NCBI GenBank assembly: GCA_016868815.1
Contig: VGFQ01000004.1
Location: forward strand, 62,001 to 126,000
DNA: 64,000 nucleotides
Source of the DNA: Bacteroidota bacterium
Lineage (GTDB): Bacteria; Bacteroidota; Bacteroidia; Chitinophagales; Chitinophagaceae
Direction: 5' to 3'
Position 1 is the first letter of the stretch. Each line of letters opens with the position of its first letter. Positions 52,740 through 62,211 of the stretch are shown here, one piece after another. Below the pieces are notes generated by a model that was not told the DNA's origin, did no database searches, and saw only the letters and a list, made by a program, of their open reading frames with translations. The translations under genes and the position numbers were made by a program.

Positions 52740-54740
52740 ATGCCAGACTTCGACCGAAAAGGTCTGACGGATGAAGACCTTGTGGCCTTCTACCGCCAGC
52801 TGCTCCTCCCCCGGATGATTGAGGAGAAGATGCTGGTGTTGTTGCGGCAGGGCCGTGTCTCTAAATGGTTCAGCGGCATTGGCCAGGAGGCCATCTCTGT
52901 CGGAGCCACGTTGGCCCTGAGGCGCCATGAGTGGGTCATGCCTTTACATCGCAACCTCGGCGTCTTCACCGTGCGCGGGATGCCGCTTGAGAAGTTATTC
53001 CTGCAGTGGCAGGGTCACCGCGACGGTTATAGCAAGGGCAGGGAGCGCAGCTTTCATTTTGGCTCCCGCGAGCATCATATCTGCGGCATGATCTCGCACC
53101 TGGGCCCGCAGCTTGCTATTGCCGGTGGTACGGCCCTGGCCCATTCCCTGCGCCAGCAAGAGAGGGTCTCGCTGGCGTTCACAGGGGATGGCGGCACTTC
53201 GGAGGGCGATTTTCATGAAGCGCTCAACGTCGCCTCCGTTTGGGATCTTCCCGTCATTTTCGTCATTGAGAACAACGGATATGGGCTGAGTACGCCTGTG
53301 CAGGCGCAATACCGTTGCCAAAGCCTTATCGACCGCGCCCGGGGCTATGGCATGGAGGGCATCTGCATCGACGGGAACGACCTTCTCACCGTCTATGACA
53401 CGGTGAGGGGGGTGCGCGACTACTGTCTTCGACACAAGCGCCCTTATCTGATCGAATGCATGACTTTCCGGATGCGGGGGCATGAAGAGGCCAGCGGCAC
53501 CAAGTACGTCCCCCCAGAACTCCTGGAGGCCTGGGCCGCCCGAGACCCGGTACAGTCATACGAAAGATCTCTGCTGGAGGCGGGCATCCTGCAGGCGCAG
53601 CAGGTCGAGGCCATACGCGCTGAGATCGCGCATTATATTGAGCATAGTCTCCAGGCCGGACTGGCCTCCGCGCAGATGCATCCTACGGTGGAGGAAGAGC
53701 TGGCTGATGTCTATGCCCCGATGAGGGTGGCAGTGGTATCTGATCTCTCCGAGGCCCCGGGAGAAGGGGAAGCCGAACGTGAGACCCGTTTTGTAGATGC
53801 GATCCAGCAGGGGCTGGACCTGTCTATGAAGCGTCATCCGCAGCTTATCCTGATGGGGCAGGACATTGCCGACTATGGGGGTGTCTTTAAAGTCACCGAA
53901 GGCTTCTTGGCCAGCTATGGCCGGGATCGTGTCCGGAACACTCCGCTCTGCGAGAGCGCTATCCTCGGCATGGCCATGGGCCTGAGCCTGGAAGGGTATA
54001 AGTCGATGGTGGAGATGCAGTTTGCCGACTTCGTCACATCCGGCTTCAACCAGATCGTCAACAACCTCGCCAAGCTCCATTACCGTTGGGGGCAGCCAGC
54101 GGATGTGGTCATCCGCATGCCTACCGGTGCCGGTGTAGGCGCAGGCCCTTTCCATTCCCAAAGCAATGAGGCCTGGTTTGTCCATACGCCGGGGCTGAAG
54201 GTGGTCTATCCTTCCAACCCCCGGGATGCCAAAGGGCTGCTCATTGCTGCATGCAATGATCCCAACCCAGTCCTGTTCTTTGAACACAAGGCCCTCTACC
54301 GAAGCCTCTCGGGGCCCGTCCCATCCGGGTATTACGAGACGCCTATCGGAAAAGCGCAGTCTGTCTGTCAAGGGACGGATGTCAGCATCATCACCTATGG
54401 CGCCGGGGTGCATTGGGCGAATCAATTCGCCGACACGCATCCGGAGGTCTCTATCGATATCCTCGACCTTCGTAGCTTACTGCCGATGGACTATGACGCA
54501 ATCCGGGAATCCGTGGCACGTACCGGCAAGGTGCTCGTGCTCCATGAGGACACCCTCGTGGGTGGCATCGGAGGCGAAGTGGCCGCCTGGGTGGCTGAGC
54601 ATTGCTTCGAATGGCTGGACGCCCCCGTGAAGCGATGTGCAAGCCTGGACACCCCTGTCCCTTTTGCCCGCGAACTGGAGGAACTTTTTCTGGCTAAATC
54701 TCGCCTCGCAGAGGCCATCCATCAACTCCTATCTTACTAA
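52740..54740 (+). CDS. Fused alpha-beta 2-oxoacid dehydrogenase E1 component
   Basis: The 666-residue cytoplasmic protein joins both E1 subunits. The alpha part (1-330) has the thiamine-diphosphate motif GDGGTSEGDFHEALNVASVW through NNGYG near residues 143-180. The beta part (about 355-666) has MGQDIADYGGVFKVTEGF, CESAILGMAMGLSLEGYK, RMPTGAGVGAGPFHSQSNEAW and a C-terminal transketolase-like lobe (VLVLHEDTLVGGIGGEVA). Such fusions in Bacteroidota decarboxylate branched-chain 2-oxoacids or pyruvate. No E2 or E3 gene is adjacent, so the enzyme must use components encoded elsewhere. Which oxoacid is used cannot be read. Confidence 0.93.
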   Translation: MPDFDRKGLTDEDLVAFYRQLLLPRMIEEKMLVLLRQGRVSKWFSGIGQEAISVGATLALRRHEWVMPLHRNLGVFTVRGMPLEKLFLQWQGHRDGYSKGRERSFHFGSREHHICGMISHLGPQLAIAGGTALAHSLRQQERVSLAFTGDGGTSEGDFHEALNVASVWDLPVIFVIENNGYGLSTPVQAQYRCQSLIDRARGYGMEGICIDGNDLLTVYDTVRGVRDYCLRHKRPYLIECMTFRMRGHEEASGTKYVPPELLEAWAARDPVQSYERSLLEAGILQAQQVEAIRAEIAHYIEHSLQAGLASAQMHPTVEEELADVYAPMRVAVVSDLSEAPGEGEAERETRFVDAIQQGLDLSMKRHPQLILMGQDIADYGGVFKVTEGFLASYGRDRVRNTPLCESAILGMAMGLSLEGYKSMVEMQFADFVTSGFNQIVNNLAKLHYRWGQPADVVIRMPTGAGVGAGPFHSQSNEAWFVHTPGLKVVYPSNPRDAKGLLIAACNDPNPVLFFEHKALYRSLSGPVPSGYYETPIGKAQSVCQGTDVSIITYGAGVHWANQFADTHPEVSIDILDLRSLLPMDYDAIRESVARTGKVLVLHEDTLVGGIGGEVAAWVAEHCFEWLDAPVKRCASLDTPVPFARELEELFLAKSRLAEAIHQLLSY

Positions 54741-54757
54741 ATACTCTCCTTCACCGT

Positions 54758-56260
54758 ATGAAAAATATTTTGCTGCTGCTAGGTTTGGTTTTTTCACTGC
54801 CTTCATGGTCACAGCCTGCTCCACTCAAAGACGCGCTGAAGCCGCATCTCTCCACGCTAGACCGCATCTGTGCAGCATACATTACGAAAAACTATATACC
54901 TGGGCTTTCGCTGGGGGTGATTTACGATGGCCGACTGGTGCATACAGTGAATGTAGGAAAGTCTGATGTGAGCCTCCGGGCGCCTGCCACCTCCTCCACT
55001 GTGTATCGCATCGCCAGTATGAGTAAGAGCTTCACGGCCATGGCCATCCTCCTGCTGCGGGAAGAAAAGAAGCTGAGCTTGGATGACCCGTTAGCCAAGT
55101 ATTTCAAGGAGCTCAAGGGGTTGACGTATCCCACCAGAGATGCAGAGCCCATCACCCTCCGCCACTTGCTTACACATACGGCCGGGTTTCCGGAAGACAA
55201 CCCCTGGGGCGACCGGCAATTGTCTGATTCCGACAAAGACTTCAGCGAGCTGCTGCGAAAAAAATTCTCTTTTTCGACCACCCCCGGAACGACCTATGAA
55301 TACAGCAACCTCGGTTTTGCACTGCTCGGCCGGATCATCACCCAGGTGGCGAACATGCCCTACCAAGATTATATCCGTCAGCGGATTTGGAAGCCACTAA
55401 GGATGACAAGCACTTACTGGGAATATGAGAATGTGCCAGACATCCTCCTTGCCCATGGCTATCAGTACCTCGAGGGTCGCTGGCAGGAAGAGGCCCTGTT
55501 GCACGACCATCCGAAAGGTTCCTGGGGTGCCATGGGGGGCATGCTTTCTTCTGTGGAAGACATGGCTGCTTACCTTCAGTTCCATCTTTCTGCCTGGCCC
55601 CCGTCTGACTTGCAGGAGGCCAAACCCCTGCGCAGGAGTGCTGTACGGGAAATGCACCGTCCATCGAGCATGAATGGCCTACAGCCAAACTACATGTTGA
55701 ATGGCAGGGCCTGCCCCATCGCCACAGGGTATGGCTATGGTCTGCGATGGACGCTAGACTGTGAAGGCAGGACCTATGTGGGACATAGCGGAGGGCTGCC
55801 GGGTTTCGGCAGCCACTGGATGGTGATGCCAGAGTATGGCCTCGGCATTGTCGCCTTGGCCAACCGCACCTATGCTCCGATGACTGCGTTGAATATGCAA
55901 CTGCTGGACACCCTGGTTCGGCTGAGTGGTCTTATGCCCCGCCTGGTCCCTGTCACCCATATACTGGAGGATCGGAAGATGAAGCTGGGGGCTTTGATCG
56001 TTGACTGGAAGGGGGCAGAGGAATCCGGAATTTTTGCGGAGAATTTCTTCCTGGACTATCCCATCGAGCGCTTGCGGCGATTGTCGGCAGACCTCTTCGC
56101 ACGAGTAGGTGCCGTCCGCAGCCTGGGCACGCTGGTGGCTGAGAATCGGCTTCGCGGCTCTTTCACCATCCTCTGCGAACAAGGCAGGCTGGAAGTGACG
56201 TTCACGATGTCTCCGGACAATCCCCCGCTGATCCAGTCCTGCCGCATCCGAGAACTATAG
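54758..56260 (+). CDS. Secreted serine hydrolase (class C beta-lactamase-like)
   Basis: The 500-residue protein has a signal peptide (LLLLGLVFSLPSWSQ) and the three active-site elements of the beta-lactamase/PBP4* fold: SMSKSFTAMA with the nucleophile Ser-x-x-Lys near 88, YEYSNLGFAL with Tyr-x-Asn near 180, and VGHSGGLPGF (HxG) near 341. The last 100 residues form a separate C-terminal domain seen in esterase/peptidase members. It probably acts on D-amino-acid peptides or esters in the periplasm. It follows the E1 gene by 17 bases and converges with another serine hydrolase, their stop codons adjoining. Confidence 0.9.
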   Translation: MKNILLLLGLVFSLPSWSQPAPLKDALKPHLSTLDRICAAYITKNYIPGLSLGVIYDGRLVHTVNVGKSDVSLRAPATSSTVYRIASMSKSFTAMAILLLREEKKLSLDDPLAKYFKELKGLTYPTRDAEPITLRHLLTHTAGFPEDNPWGDRQLSDSDKDFSELLRKKFSFSTTPGTTYEYSNLGFALLGRIITQVANMPYQDYIRQRIWKPLRMTSTYWEYENVPDILLAHGYQYLEGRWQEEALLHDHPKGSWGAMGGMLSSVEDMAAYLQFHLSAWPPSDLQEAKPLRRSAVREMHRPSSMNGLQPNYMLNGRACPIATGYGYGLRWTLDCEGRTYVGHSGGLPGFGSHWMVMPEYGLGIVALANRTYAPMTALNMQLLDTLVRLSGLMPRLVPVTHILEDRKMKLGALIVDWKGAEESGIFAENFFLDYPIERLRRLSADLFARVGAVRSLGTLVAENRLRGSFTILCEQGRLEVTFTMSPDNPPLIQSCRIREL

Positions 56261-57343
56261 CGGTGCTGCCAGTAGGATCGTTTCCAATGCCTGCGTCAGC
56301 GCTTCAAAGCCTGTATAATAGTTGTTGGATAGCAGGATGAGTGTTTGATGGCGATCGGGGTATCTGCGGAACATTGTCCGATAGCCGGGATTGTCGCCAT
56401 CGTGCCAGATGACCTGCTCGCCGGAGGCGCTGCGTTCCAGGAACCATCCGAATCCATAATCAGAGGACTTCCCATCGTTCAGCTTGGCAGGACGAAAAGC
56501 TTCTGCCAGCGTCTTTGCAGAGAGGTAGCGGCTGCTGTAGAGCGCCTCGTCCCAACGCAGCAGGTCCAAGGCGCGTGCACTTACGCGGCCGGGACCTTTG
56601 CGGTTGCCGAGCCAGACGGTATAGTCGAAAAAAGGGTAGGAGTCGGCGCGTACGAACCGTTTTTGGGATGCCACGAAGACGTGTCCTTTTGCGAAGTGCT
56701 GCATGCGGACCTTTTGTGCCAGCGAGCGGATGTCTGCGCCTTTCATCCGGGCTGGCAGGAAGATGCGGGTGCGGCAGAGGTCCAGAAAATCTTCGCCGGA
56801 GGCCTTCTCAGCGATGCTGGCCAGCAGCATATAGCCTGTGTTGCTGTATTCAAAGCGGGTACCGGGTGCGAACTGAGCTGGTGGCGGGAATTGTCTGAGG
56901 TATGCCAGGATCTCGGGATTGCCAGCCACGCGCGACTTATCCCAGTGCCTGTCCATCACAGCCTGATAGTCGGGGAGGCCGGAGGTATGGTTTAGCAGAT
57001 GCCGGACGGTAATGCCTTTCCAGGGCAAGTCCAAGTATTGGGAGAGGGAGTCATCGAACTGCAGGCGACCTTCCTGCTGCAGCATGCCGATGATGGCGGC
57101 TGTGAATTGTTTGGAGACGGAAGCGAGTTCAAAGACATCCTTGCGCCGGACAGCATTTCGAAGGTTGAAGTCGCGGTAGCCATAAGCCTTGTGAAAGACG
57201 GCTTTTCCTTTGTCGGCCAGCAGCACGACGCCGCTGAAGCTGGGGTGTGCCGACAGGATGCTATCGGCCCGTTGCCGGAGGGGCGACTGTGCGGCGAGGC
57301 TGGCGGGCAGGCAGAGATAAAGGAGCAGTCGTTTCAAAGCCAC
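56255..57343 (-). CDS. Secreted serine hydrolase (beta-lactamase family), GTG start
   Basis: The catalytic elements are LASVSKQFTAAI (SxxK), FEYSNTGYML (YxN) and WHDGDNPGY (HxG position). No ATG lies near the expected N-terminus; the GTG at 57343 yields a 362-residue protein with a good signal peptide (ALKRLLLYLCLPASLAAQ), and the long upstream frame overlaps the penicillin acylase gene and is not signal-like. The gene starts 20 bases after the acylase stop and is likely co-transcribed with it. Substrate unknown: peptide, ester or beta-lactam. Confidence 0.85.
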   Translation of the reverse strand: MALKRLLLYLCLPASLAAQSPLRQRADSILSAHPSFSGVVLLADKGKAVFHKAYGYRDFNLRNAVRRKDVFELASVSKQFTAAIIGMLQQEGRLQFDDSLSQYLDLPWKGITVRHLLNHTSGLPDYQAVMDRHWDKSRVAGNPEILAYLRQFPPPAQFAPGTRFEYSNTGYMLLASIAEKASGEDFLDLCRTRIFLPARMKGADIRSLAQKVRMQHFAKGHVFVASQKRFVRADSYPFFDYTVWLGNRKGPGRVSARALDLLRWDEALYSSRYLSAKTLAEAFRPAKLNDGKSSDYGFGWFLERSASGEQVIWHDGDNPGYRTMFRRYPDRHQTLILLSNNYYTGFEALTQALETILLAAPL

Positions 57344-57363
57344 ATCTTTTAATAGATTTAGGA

Positions 57364-59595
57364 TTAGGGAGTCCGGCTTCCACAAGTCTTCGCTGGCGGC
57401 TGTCCCGGTCGATAGCATGCTTCGGCGTTGCGCAAGACGTCGTCCCGATAGAATAGTACGTCTTTGAACCGAGCCTTCGTATACAGTTCTGCCTGGTCGG
57501 AGAAATGTGGCGAGGCGGGGTTGTTGCTGACGCCGCCTGCCAGTACAGACTTTGCACGGACCTTTGGACCAAACTCGACGGCGCATACGAAGCTGTTGCC
57601 GCTCACGCCATACCTCTTTTGGGTGCCCGGCATGGTGCGGCTCACATAGGCGGGCAGGCAGCCCCAGGTGGCGGAGGCGAACCCTACGGGTAGGCTTTGC
57701 TGGGCGTCGTCGTAGGTTTCAGGCATCTGGCCGGTGAGGCGTTGGTAACGGTTCACATCTCCCCAGGGCTTCTTCCACGTACCGAAGCGACGCTGCAGGT
57801 CGTCGACGACCGCCTGCAGGGCTGGCAGGAGCTCGCCCCGGCCGGCGGTGGCTGCGAAGCGGCGGGTGATGGACACCTGGTCCGACTCACCCTGCTCAAT
57901 ATAGACGCGTTGCAGGAGTGGGTTGAGGCGTTGCCCCCATTCTATGGCGAGGGTCGTAGCTACGGAGGATGGGCTGCAACGTATGTCCCAGCGTATCAGC
58001 GAGTCGATGGCTTCTCTAAGTGCCGGTGAGAGGGATGTGTCTGTTAGCGGTAGCTTTGTGAGTACCGGTATCAGGTTTTCAAAGGCGGCCAGACGGTTGT
58101 CATAGCCCGCTTCGATGAGTTGGTCGAGGGTGAGGCCATGAAGGTTGTCGAGGACCCGGACGGCGTTGATGCCGCGGAAGTTCTCTCCATCAGGTGCCAT
58201 GTACGGGGGGTAGGACTTTCTATCGGGGCTGTGGATGCCTGCGGCGGTGAAGGGTGTGGAATTGCAGTTTTGTATCCATCCGTTGGCGGGGTTGTGCAGT
58301 TGTACCGTTTCTGTGGCGGCATGCAGGCCTTTCCATTCGGTGCGTGAGGTGGTGCCGTCGACTCGGCGGCCCCAGTCGAAGGCCGTGTCGCGCTGCGGCA
58401 TATAGTTACCATGCCAATATGCGATGTTGCCCTTGTCGTCGGCGAAGACGGTGTTGTTGGAGGTATTGCCGCGCATGGCCATCACCTTTTGAAAGGCGGT
58501 ATGACCGGCGGCCTTGGTGCGCAGCCAGCTCTGCTCCAGGCTGTTGCGCGCGCGGTTGTACGACCGTACTGTCAGCCAGGTCTCTGAATTTTCTAGGCCC
58601 ATGACTGGCCCGTGGTGTGTATGATGCACGTCGAAGGTGCGTGCGCGGAGAGTGGCCCCCTCACGGTATCGGATGACGACTTGACGTGTTTGCATGGCCT
58701 TCAGGCGGCCATCGTAACGATAAAATATTTGACCGTCTTTCCGGACAATCTGCTCTGCGTAGACGTCCGCCACGTCGGCGTTGCTAGACGTATGCATCCA
58801 CCCGCAGTGTTCGTTGAAGCCCTGGTAGATGAAGAACTGTCCCCAGGTGACGGCGCCATAGGCTTGCAGGCCCTGGCTACTGGTCATCTGCACTTCCGGC
58901 CGGAAATAAAAGGTCGTATGCGGGTTGATGTAGAGCATGGCATGGCCGGAGGCTGTACGGGAGGGGGCGATGGCGAACCCGTTAGAGCCGAGGGTTTCGC
59001 GGATGGCCTGTCGGTCGTCGAAGCGGGCCGCTGTGGCCTGCCCTTGATAGAATTCCATGACATCCTTTGGGCCCAGGTAGCCGGTGCTGATGGCGCCGAT
59101 GCTGCCATCGGTCCAAAGCAGTGGGTGCCAGGGCTCAAAGCGTTGTAAGAGGATAGGCTTAACGTGGGGGTGAGTGTGCAGGTAGTAGTTCATCCCGTCG
59201 GCCCAGGCCTCAAGGAGTGCCTTGAGCCAGGGGGCTGCCGTCTGGTAGTCTGACAGTGCCTCAGTAGTGTCGATGAGCATGCGCACGTAGAGGTCATTCC
59301 AGAGGTCTGCTGCCCCGTTGACTTCGGCGAGGCGGCCCAGTTTTTCAATGTAGTTCATCTCGACACGGGGGAAGTCGTCTTCGCACTGTGCATAGATCAG
59401 TCCGAAGACAGCGTCGGCATCCGTCTGGCCATAGATATGCGGGATGCCCCATTTGTCGCGCATGATCTCTGTTCTGGCGGCATGGGCATCCCAGCGGGTG
59501 CGTTCTTTGTGGGAGAGGCCTTGGGCAGTGCATGGGCGAATGTCGGACGCTGTCAGGCTCAGCGACAGCAGTGTCCAGCGGAGGAAGCGTGTCAT
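57364..59595 (-). CDS. Penicillin acylase family N-terminal nucleophile hydrolase
   Basis: The 743-residue precursor has a signal peptide (WTLLSLSLTASDIRPCTAQG) followed by the alpha part (EIMRDKWGIPHIYGQTDADA, QCEDDFPRVEMNYIEKLG). Auto-cleavage is expected at the Ser in LGSNGFAIAPSRTASGHAML (near residue 205), which becomes the beta-chain nucleophile. Other family segments are NPHTTFYFRPEVQ, DWGRRVDGTTSRTEWKG and, at the end, GVSNNPASPHFSDQAELY. Members cleave amides such as acyl-homoserine lactones, N-acyl peptides or penicillins. Location is periplasmic. Its neighbour is a serine hydrolase downstream, in the same transcript. Confidence 0.92.
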   Translation of the reverse strand: MTRFLRWTLLSLSLTASDIRPCTAQGLSHKERTRWDAHAARTEIMRDKWGIPHIYGQTDADAVFGLIYAQCEDDFPRVEMNYIEKLGRLAEVNGAADLWNDLYVRMLIDTTEALSDYQTAAPWLKALLEAWADGMNYYLHTHPHVKPILLQRFEPWHPLLWTDGSIGAISTGYLGPKDVMEFYQGQATAARFDDRQAIRETLGSNGFAIAPSRTASGHAMLYINPHTTFYFRPEVQMTSSQGLQAYGAVTWGQFFIYQGFNEHCGWMHTSSNADVADVYAEQIVRKDGQIFYRYDGRLKAMQTRQVVIRYREGATLRARTFDVHHTHHGPVMGLENSETWLTVRSYNRARNSLEQSWLRTKAAGHTAFQKVMAMRGNTSNNTVFADDKGNIAYWHGNYMPQRDTAFDWGRRVDGTTSRTEWKGLHAATETVQLHNPANGWIQNCNSTPFTAAGIHSPDRKSYPPYMAPDGENFRGINAVRVLDNLHGLTLDQLIEAGYDNRLAAFENLIPVLTKLPLTDTSLSPALREAIDSLIRWDIRCSPSSVATTLAIEWGQRLNPLLQRVYIEQGESDQVSITRRFAATAGRGELLPALQAVVDDLQRRFGTWKKPWGDVNRYQRLTGQMPETYDDAQQSLPVGFASATWGCLPAYVSRTMPGTQKRYGVSGNSFVCAVEFGPKVRAKSVLAGGVSNNPASPHFSDQAELYTKARFKDVLFYRDDVLRNAEACYRPGQPPAKTCGSRTP

Positions 59596-59652
59596 AGTAT
59601 GGGGCTGGTGATTGGCGGTGATTTCGAAGATAGCCATTTGGCTCGCACGGCT

Positions 59653-62211
59653 TTAGTCTTCCCGTAAGATCTCGAGTGGCGGGCGGTTGACGACAAAGCG
59701 GCTGTTGGCCAATCCGATGCCGACGGTGAGGGCACAGACGGCGGTAAAGGCTTCTGCTGCGGCGAGGAGGTCGGGCCGGAAGGTCGTCTCGAAGACAAAA
59801 TGTGCCAGGGTCCAGCTGCCGGCCATAGAGATGAGCACGCCGGCAAAGGCTGCCAGCCCGCCCAGGAACAGGTATTCCAGTCCGTTGATTGCCAGCACCT
59901 GCCGACGGTGTGCGCCCAGCGTCCGCAGCAATACACTCTCGCGCATGCGTTGGTAGCGGCTGATCATGACGGAGGCGATAAGCACGACGATGCCGGTACA
60001 GAGGCAGAACATCGCCATAAAGCGGATGACCATGCTAATTTTCTCGAGGAGGGTGTCTACCACGCTGAGGACGAGCCCCAGGTCGATCACTGAGATATTG
60101 GGGAAGTCTCGCACGACGGCCTGTTGGAAGGCTGCGGAGCGCGGGGCGTCGGGCACCCGCGTGACGAAGACATGGAACTGTGGAGCTTTCTCTAGTACGC
60201 CTACCGGGAATACCACAAAGAAGTTGGTCTGTACACGGTTCCACTCTACCTTTCGCAGGCTGCCGACCAGTGTCTGAAGGCGCATCCCCTGTACGTTGAA
60301 GGTGAGGGTGTCGCCGATGCGAATGTGGTTGCGGTCGGCCAGCTTCTTCTCTACTGAGACGTATATGGGTGCCTTCCCCCCTTCCCAACGCCCTGACCAC
60401 GAGCCTTTGGCCACTTGCTCGGTAGGGGTGAGGGTGTCACGGAAGGTGACACGGTACTCTCGCGTGAAGATCCACCGTTGCATGTCGAGGGTGCTGTCCT
60501 GTGCCAAGGCTTCTGCGTCGATGTCGTTGACGGCTTCGAGTCGCACGGTGACGATCGGTACCGTACCCGTGGCGGGCAGGCCGTGGCTGCGGGCCAGTGC
60601 GAGCAGGGGTTCTCGCTGGGTGCTGCGAATATCGAATAGCACCATGTTGGGCTGGTTGCCGGAGGCAGAGAGGCTGACGCGCTCAAGCAGGATACCGCGG
60701 ATGAAGATGATGGTGCAGATGAGGGCCGTCCCCAGCCCGACAGAAAGGATGATGACCGCCGTCTGGTTGTTGGGGCGGTAGAGGTTTGCCAGCCCTTGCC
60801 GCCAGACGTAGGGCCAGGCATTGGGGAAGAAGCGACGGACGGCACGCATCAGCCCGATGGCGGTTCCTGACAGCAGGAGGAAGGCTGCACCTACACCCAG
60901 GGTGAAGAAGACGGCCTTGTTCCAAGCCTTGAGCTGGAGGGCGGAGAAGCCGAGGATAAAGGCTGCGATGAGCAGGTATACCAGCCATCGAAGCTTGTCT
61001 TTCTGGGCAAGGTCCGAGCGGTCGACGCGGAGGGTGTGGAGGGGGGAGATGTTGCGGATGGAGACCAGCGGGGCCAAGGCAAACAGAATGGAGACGAGCA
61101 GACCCGTCAGCATCCCCTGACCGATGGAAGGCCATGAGATGCGCGACTGCACCTGTACGGGCAGGAAGTCTTTGAGCAAGAGGGGCATGCCCTGCTGCAG
61201 GGCTGTGCCAAGGCCGGCGCCGATGGCCGAGCCCAGCAGCCCGACCGTGGCTATCTGTATAAGCTGTATGAGGAAGGCTTGGAGAGCGGTGGCCCCCAGG
61301 CACCGCAGGACGGCGATGGTAGCGATCCGCTCTCGGATAAGGATATGGACGGCGCTGGCCACTCCAATGCAGCCAAGCAGCAGGGCGATAAACCCTACGA
61401 GTGAGAGAAAACGGGTGAGGTCACCGAAGGAGCGCGCGGTCTGTTCTTTTTGACTCTCAACGGTGTCGACGTCGAGAAGTTCTTTCTCAAAGCGGGGCTC
61501 CAGGCCTTTGACAAGTTCAGGGATGTCTGCCGTCTGGTCGAACTTGATGAATCGGCTCTGTCCGATGCGGCTTCCTTTTTGGTCTAGACCCGTGGCTGCC
61601 AGGTAGCGCATGGGGAAGTAGACCAGTGGTGCTACCGCTGCAGTGAGGCCTGTCTGTCCGGGGGCCGCGATGAGGGCTCCTTCGATCCGGAACCCCAGCG
61701 CTCCCAGCCGCAGGGTGTCCCCCACGTGGGCCTGGAAGCGTTCCAGCAGCGACTTATCGACCAGGGCCGCCTGGTGGTTCCGGAAGGAGGCGCCTGCTTC
61801 GGCAGGTTCCGTCTGGAGGCGGCCATAGTAGGGGAATTCGCCTTCGAGGGCCCGTACTTGCACGAGCCGGACATGTCCGCCTGCGGGGAAGTAGGCCATA
61901 GAGGGGAAGCTGCGCTGCGATGATTGCCGGTCGCCCAGCGAGTCCACCAGGCGCTGCATGTCTGGGGAGAGGTCGCGGTTGCTGTTGATGGCGATGTCAG
62001 CACCGATGAGTTCGGCTGCCTGCAGGTCTACTTCCCGCTGTAGGTTCTCTCCCAGGGAGTAGATGGATACGAGGGCGGCGATGCCTAGGATGATGGAGGA
62101 TACGAACAGAAAAAGCCGAGAACGGTTGCGACGGCTTTCGCGCCAGGCCATTTTGAACAGCCAGGCGACAGGTGCACCCGGGCGGGGGTGGGAGGGGCTG
62201 TCAGAGTTCAT
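59653..62211 (-). CDS. ybbP: ABC transporter permease with two FtsX/MacB-type units (YbbP-like)
   Basis: The 852-residue membrane protein begins with a helix (LFLFVSSIILGIAALVSIYS), a large extracytoplasmic domain (about 60-250), four-helix FtsX bundles around 260-400 and 440-530, another periplasmic domain (about 550-720) and a final bundle ending FVVNRPPLEILRED. This is the YbbP/LolCE-like architecture of permeases that work without transport across the inner membrane. The ATG overlaps the stop of the ATPase gene by four bases (ATGA). Neighbouring tesA-like esterase strengthens the YbbP comparison. Cargo unknown. Confidence 0.9.
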   Translation of the reverse strand: MNSDSPSHPRPGAPVAWLFKMAWRESRRNRSRLFLFVSSIILGIAALVSIYSLGENLQREVDLQAAELIGADIAINSNRDLSPDMQRLVDSLGDRQSSQRSFPSMAYFPAGGHVRLVQVRALEGEFPYYGRLQTEPAEAGASFRNHQAALVDKSLLERFQAHVGDTLRLGALGFRIEGALIAAPGQTGLTAAVAPLVYFPMRYLAATGLDQKGSRIGQSRFIKFDQTADIPELVKGLEPRFEKELLDVDTVESQKEQTARSFGDLTRFLSLVGFIALLLGCIGVASAVHILIRERIATIAVLRCLGATALQAFLIQLIQIATVGLLGSAIGAGLGTALQQGMPLLLKDFLPVQVQSRISWPSIGQGMLTGLLVSILFALAPLVSIRNISPLHTLRVDRSDLAQKDKLRWLVYLLIAAFILGFSALQLKAWNKAVFFTLGVGAAFLLLSGTAIGLMRAVRRFFPNAWPYVWRQGLANLYRPNNQTAVIILSVGLGTALICTIIFIRGILLERVSLSASGNQPNMVLFDIRSTQREPLLALARSHGLPATGTVPIVTVRLEAVNDIDAEALAQDSTLDMQRWIFTREYRVTFRDTLTPTEQVAKGSWSGRWEGGKAPIYVSVEKKLADRNHIRIGDTLTFNVQGMRLQTLVGSLRKVEWNRVQTNFFVVFPVGVLEKAPQFHVFVTRVPDAPRSAAFQQAVVRDFPNISVIDLGLVLSVVDTLLEKISMVIRFMAMFCLCTGIVVLIASVMISRYQRMRESVLLRTLGAHRRQVLAINGLEYLFLGGLAAFAGVLISMAGSWTLAHFVFETTFRPDLLAAAEAFTAVCALTVGIGLANSRFVVNRPPLEILRED

